The translations under genes were made by a program, and so were the position numbers. DNA of 64,000 nucleotides from Desulfobacterales bacterium. GTDB taxonomy: Bacteria > Desulfobacterota > Desulfobacteria > Desulfobacterales > SpSt-501. The stretch's first letter is position 1. Each line of letters begins with the position of its first letter. Positions 59,051 to 64,000 of the stretch are shown here, piece by piece. Under the pieces are notes generated by a model. That model was given only the letters and a program-made list of their open reading frames with translations, did not search any database and was not told where the DNA came from. The DNA is taken from NCBI GenBank assembly GCA_030834695.1, contig JAUQXK010000088.1:1-64000 (forward strand). Reading direction: 5' to 3'.

Positions 59051-59332
59051 TCAACGCAGGATTCGGAATTCGGCGAGATCTCCGAGGTAGTCTTCCCACG
59101 TCACATCCACCGCCGTCACACGCGCCAGCGCCGGCCCGCGGCGGCACCAGGCGAGCATTTCCTCCACACGTTCGCGCTCGCCCTCGAACAGGGCCTGCAC
59201 GGTTCCATCCGGACGGTTGCGGACCCACCCCCGCACGCCGATGCGCTCGGCCGCCCATTGGGTTTCGAACCGAAAGGCCACTCCCTGCACACGACCGCTG
59301 ACCACGGCGCGGACCCTGACGTTTTCAGCCAT
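59051..59332 (-). CDS. acyP: Acylphosphatase
   Basis: A 93-aa protein of exact family size. VRAVVSGRVQGVAFRFETQ contains the phosphate-binding Arg in GRVQGVxFR, and GWVRNRPDGTVQALFEG carries the catalytic Asn. It hydrolyses acyl phosphates such as carbamoyl- or acetyl-phosphate. It is encoded 29 bp after ligA on the minus strand. Confidence 0.93.
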   Translation of the reverse strand: MAENVRVRAVVSGRVQGVAFRFETQWAAERIGVRGWVRNRPDGTVQALFEGERERVEEMLAWCRRGPALARVTAVDVTWEDYLGDLAEFRILR

Positions 59333-59361
59333 CGACCACCTCTCTTGGTTCGGTCATTCCG

Positions 59362-61863
<2,502 letters not shown>

Positions 61864-63033
61864 ATGAGAAGGCGATGGGCGAAGAAGATCGATGCACTGA
61901 GCGAGTCGATGACCGTGGCCGTTTCCGACCGGGCGCGCGAACTTCAGCAGAGCGGCGTGCGGGTGGTCAACCTGGGCAGCGGCGATCCCGACTTCAACAC
62001 GCCGGCCCACATTGTCGAAGCCGCCAGCGAGGCGATTCGCAAGGGCCTCACCCACTACGTCGCCAGCAAGGGGATTCCCGAGCTGCGCAAGGCTATCGCC
62101 GCTAAATTCCAGCGCGACAACCAGGTGGCCTACAACCCCGACACCGAGATCATCGTCACGGCCGGCGGAAAGTTGGCGCTCTACATCGCCCTGGCCGCCA
62201 TGCTCGAGCCCGGCGACGAAGTCCTGATTTTCGATCCGGCCTGGGTCAGCTACGAACCCATGATCCGAATGCTGGACGGAATCCCGGTGGACGTCCCCCT
62301 GCGCCCGGAAGACAACTTCGTTCTGGATCCCGATGCGCTGAAGCGCCGGATCACACCGCGAACCAAGGCGATGATCCTGAATTCACCGAACAACCCGACC
62401 GGGCGCGTGCTCACGCCGGCAGAGCTCGCCGTCGTTTCGGCGGCGGCCCTGGAGCATGGCACCTGGGTGCTGAGCGACGAGATCTACGAACCCATTGTCT
62501 ATGACCGGCATCGGCAGACCAGTTTCGCGTCCCTGCCGGGCATGCGCGACCTCACGGTCACCATCAACGGCATGTCCAAAAGTTACGCCATGACCGGCTG
62601 GCGGCTGGGATACCTTGGGGCCCCCGCGCCTCTCTGCGAGCAGATCCTCAAGGTCCAGCAGCACGTGGTCACCTGCGCGCCTTCGTTCGTTCAGGCGGCC
62701 GGGGTGGCCGCGCTGCAGGGCCCTCAACACTGCGTGGCTGAAATGGTTGCGGAATACGATCGCCGGCGGCGCTTCATGACGGATGCCCTGAACGCGATCC
62801 CCGGCGTGCACTGCCCCTCCCCGGAGGGAGCCTTCTACCTGTTTCCGCGGGTCGTCTATCGGGGCATGGACTCGAATGCGCTGGCGCGCTTCATGATCGA
62901 GGAGGCCCACGTGGCCGTAACGCCGGGAGCGGCCTTCGGGCGGGCATGCGCCCAAAACATCCGACTCACTTTCGCCACCTCCATGGCGAACCTGCGCCAG
63001 GCCGCCGAACAAATGAAAGCGGCGCTGGAATAG
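61864..63033 (+). CDS. Aspartate-type aminotransferase (class I PLP)
   Basis: A 389-aa protein. Start ATG 61864. LGSGDPDFNTPAHIVEAA, NSPNNPTGRVLTPAELA, DEIYEPIVYDRHRQTSF and the PLP lysine in NGMSKSYAMTGWRLGY match type Ib aspartate/prephenate/arogenate aminotransferases. Cytosolic conversion of an amino acid and 2-oxoglutarate to the 2-oxo acid and glutamate. It could also act on aromatic amino acids. Its role is probably general. Confidence 0.92.
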   Translation: MRRRWAKKIDALSESMTVAVSDRARELQQSGVRVVNLGSGDPDFNTPAHIVEAASEAIRKGLTHYVASKGIPELRKAIAAKFQRDNQVAYNPDTEIIVTAGGKLALYIALAAMLEPGDEVLIFDPAWVSYEPMIRMLDGIPVDVPLRPEDNFVLDPDALKRRITPRTKAMILNSPNNPTGRVLTPAELAVVSAAALEHGTWVLSDEIYEPIVYDRHRQTSFASLPGMRDLTVTINGMSKSYAMTGWRLGYLGAPAPLCEQILKVQQHVVTCAPSFVQAAGVAALQGPQHCVAEMVAEYDRRRRFMTDALNAIPGVHCPSPEGAFYLFPRVVYRGMDSNALARFMIEEAHVAVTPGAAFGRACAQNIRLTFATSMANLRQAAEQMKAALE

Positions 63034-63101
63034 GGACCCAACGACGCCATTCCGAATGTTGGATTCTTCGCCGATATCCGTACATATCGATCCAGCTTCG
63101 C

Positions 63102-63752
63102 TCACTGGTCTCGCGAATCAACAACTTCCTCAACCAAGGGTCGAATACTCTCCAGGAGTTTTTCTTTGCCGGCGCCTTGGATCTTGAAGGTTACCGCCCA
63201 CAACCCCTTGCCGCTTTCGTCAAGCTCATTCATGCCAAGCCCCACTATGTTTCCACCGCAACCGAAAATCGCATTACTGATCTTAGCCATAATCCCCTTG
63301 GCCCCGGAGGTAACAACGGTTATCCTCACCCCGGCCCTTTTTCCGCCCAGCAGCCTCAAAAAGGCTTTGAACAAGTCGGTCTCTGTTATGATCCCCACCA
63401 GTGATTTTCCACCGAGAACAGGCAGCCCGCTAATTTTATTGGCGGACATGAGAACGGCTGCATCTTCAAGGGGCGCATCTTTATCGATGGTGATGACTTT
63501 TGTGCTCATGATTTTATTTACCGTCAGCAGGTGCAACATTTCCTTGACCTCCCACACGTTCAGCGAGGTCACCGGAGAAGGGGAGGCGTAAAGGAGGTCC
63601 TTTTCGGATACAATACCGACGAGCTGGCCATCTTTGCTGAGCACCGGCAGGCGTCTGACACTCTTTTCCTTCATCAGGTTCAAAGCCTCTATCACCGTTA
63701 CACCACCGGTTATCGTGATTGGGGCACCGGTCATTAGATCTTTAACAAACAT
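63102..63752 (-). CDS. CBS-domain protein with C-terminal ACT-like domain (AcuB-like)
   Basis: A 216-aa protein from ATG 63752, preceded by GGAGGA. Two CBS motifs at ~1-60 (MFVKDLMTGAPITITGGVTV, VGIVSEKDLL) and ~80-135 (NKIMSTKVITIDKDAPLEDA, VGIITETDLF) bind adenosine nucleotides. The C-terminal ~70 residues (GVRITVVTSGAKGIMAKISN) look like an ACT domain. The layout is that of AcuB, an acetoin/acetate utilisation regulator in Bacillus. Likely a sensor of energy charge or of an amino acid. Confidence 0.85.
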   Translation of the reverse strand: MFVKDLMTGAPITITGGVTVIEALNLMKEKSVRRLPVLSKDGQLVGIVSEKDLLYASPSPVTSLNVWEVKEMLHLLTVNKIMSTKVITIDKDAPLEDAAVLMSANKISGLPVLGGKSLVGIITETDLFKAFLRLLGGKRAGVRITVVTSGAKGIMAKISNAIFGCGGNIVGLGMNELDESGKGLWAVTFKIQGAGKEKLLESIRPLVEEVVDSRDQ

Positions 63753-64000
63753 GGCGTCCTCCATCGTATTGGTTATTGACATTATTCACAGGGACTATCG
63801 CCAACCCTGGCAAAATCGTGGGTCGCCTCTCCACTTCCAGCCCCGATGCGAGGGCACTCCGAAGATACGACTGAGTCAGGCGGGAAGCGGATAGCCGCAG
63901 CAGTTGGTGGAACGTAACCGTATAGGGCGCCCCGCGCTGCAATCGCCGCGACCGGGATAGCACCGCACCACAAATTTCCTCCACCTCCAACGACCGTTGG
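63753..64000. other. Window end, no supported gene
   Basis: The last 248 bp lie upstream of the CBS gene. Short frames here lack convincing ribosome binding sites or family motifs, so nothing is annotated. Confidence 0.5.

Noticed and set aside
63742-63990. Possible 82-aa minus-strand protein upstream of the CBS gene
   Set aside because: It overlaps the CBS start, lacks a good ribosome binding site and shows no motif.

Overview
The window looks like a GC-rich chromosomal segment of an anaerobic bacterium, most likely a sulfate-reducing or syntrophic Desulfobacterota (former Deltaproteobacteria). The evidence is the combination of HdrA/QmoA-QmoB-like flavoproteins, many ferredoxin-type proteins, the BamA/BamQ/BamR benzoyl-CoA lower pathway, indolepyruvate:ferredoxin oxidoreductase and many acyl-CoA enzymes. 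This taxonomic placement is an inference from gene content. No rRNA, tRNA, phage, transposase or CRISPR array was recognised.

Layout. (1) 1-11.3 kb, minus strand: a redox operon. It begins with a TetR regulator and an unusual Old Yellow Enzyme family flavoprotein. It continues through a protein of unknown family, an atypical ferredoxin, a VOC protein, an aminotransferase, a second ferredoxin, a QmoA/HdrA-like protein and a QmoB-like HdrA-MvhD fusion. It ends with an HdrC-GltD-type NAD(P)H oxidoreductase cut by the window edge. (2) 11.6-17.4 kb: a small lipoprotein, a lytic transglycosylase, glycerate 2-kinase, a C39-peptidase/TPR lipoprotein and a GAF-PAS-PP2C phosphatase. (3) 18-24 kb: a TRAP transporter with BKACE, a 3-hydroxyacyl-CoA dehydrogenase-like enzyme and an SDR, forming a probable uptake and beta-keto-acid cleavage module. 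(4) 24-27.2 kb, minus strand: MeaB GTPase, a class IV aminotransferase and two GNAT acetyltransferases.

(5) 27.5-48.8 kb, plus strand: a long catabolic cluster. It encodes BamA (ring-opening hydrolase), SDR, SCPx-type thiolase with its DUF35 partner, BamR, an HAD-crotonase fusion, a 73-aa protein and BamQ. IorA/IorB, a phenylacetate-CoA ligase, an ApbA/PanE-like reductase, a BcrD-type ASKHA activator and a BcrB/HgdB-type subunit follow. The cluster ends with an ADP-forming and an AMP-forming acyl-CoA synthetase, a thiolase and a ThiF/MoeB-like E1. Together these genes suggest 2-oxo-arylacid to arylacetyl-CoA conversion, ring reduction, ring hydrolysis and beta-oxidation of 3-hydroxypimeloyl-CoA. 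The catalytic class II reductase (BamB-I) and a full four-subunit class I reductase are both absent from the window. (6) 48.9-53.6 kb: a lipoprotein, a PilZ protein, and a nucleotidyltransferase-like / lipid-kinase / metallophosphoesterase group. (7) 53.8-63.8 kb: housekeeping genes smc, ftsY, HU, acylphosphatase, ligA, an aspartate-type aminotransferase and a CBS-domain protein.

A conspicuous feature is at least six families of short intergenic palindromic or MITE-like repeats, several ending exactly at stop codons. The most unusual candidates are the two-component BcrB-like/activator pair, the HdrC-GltD fusion in the Qmo-like cluster, and the Old Yellow Enzyme homologue that lacks the family's usual histidine motif.
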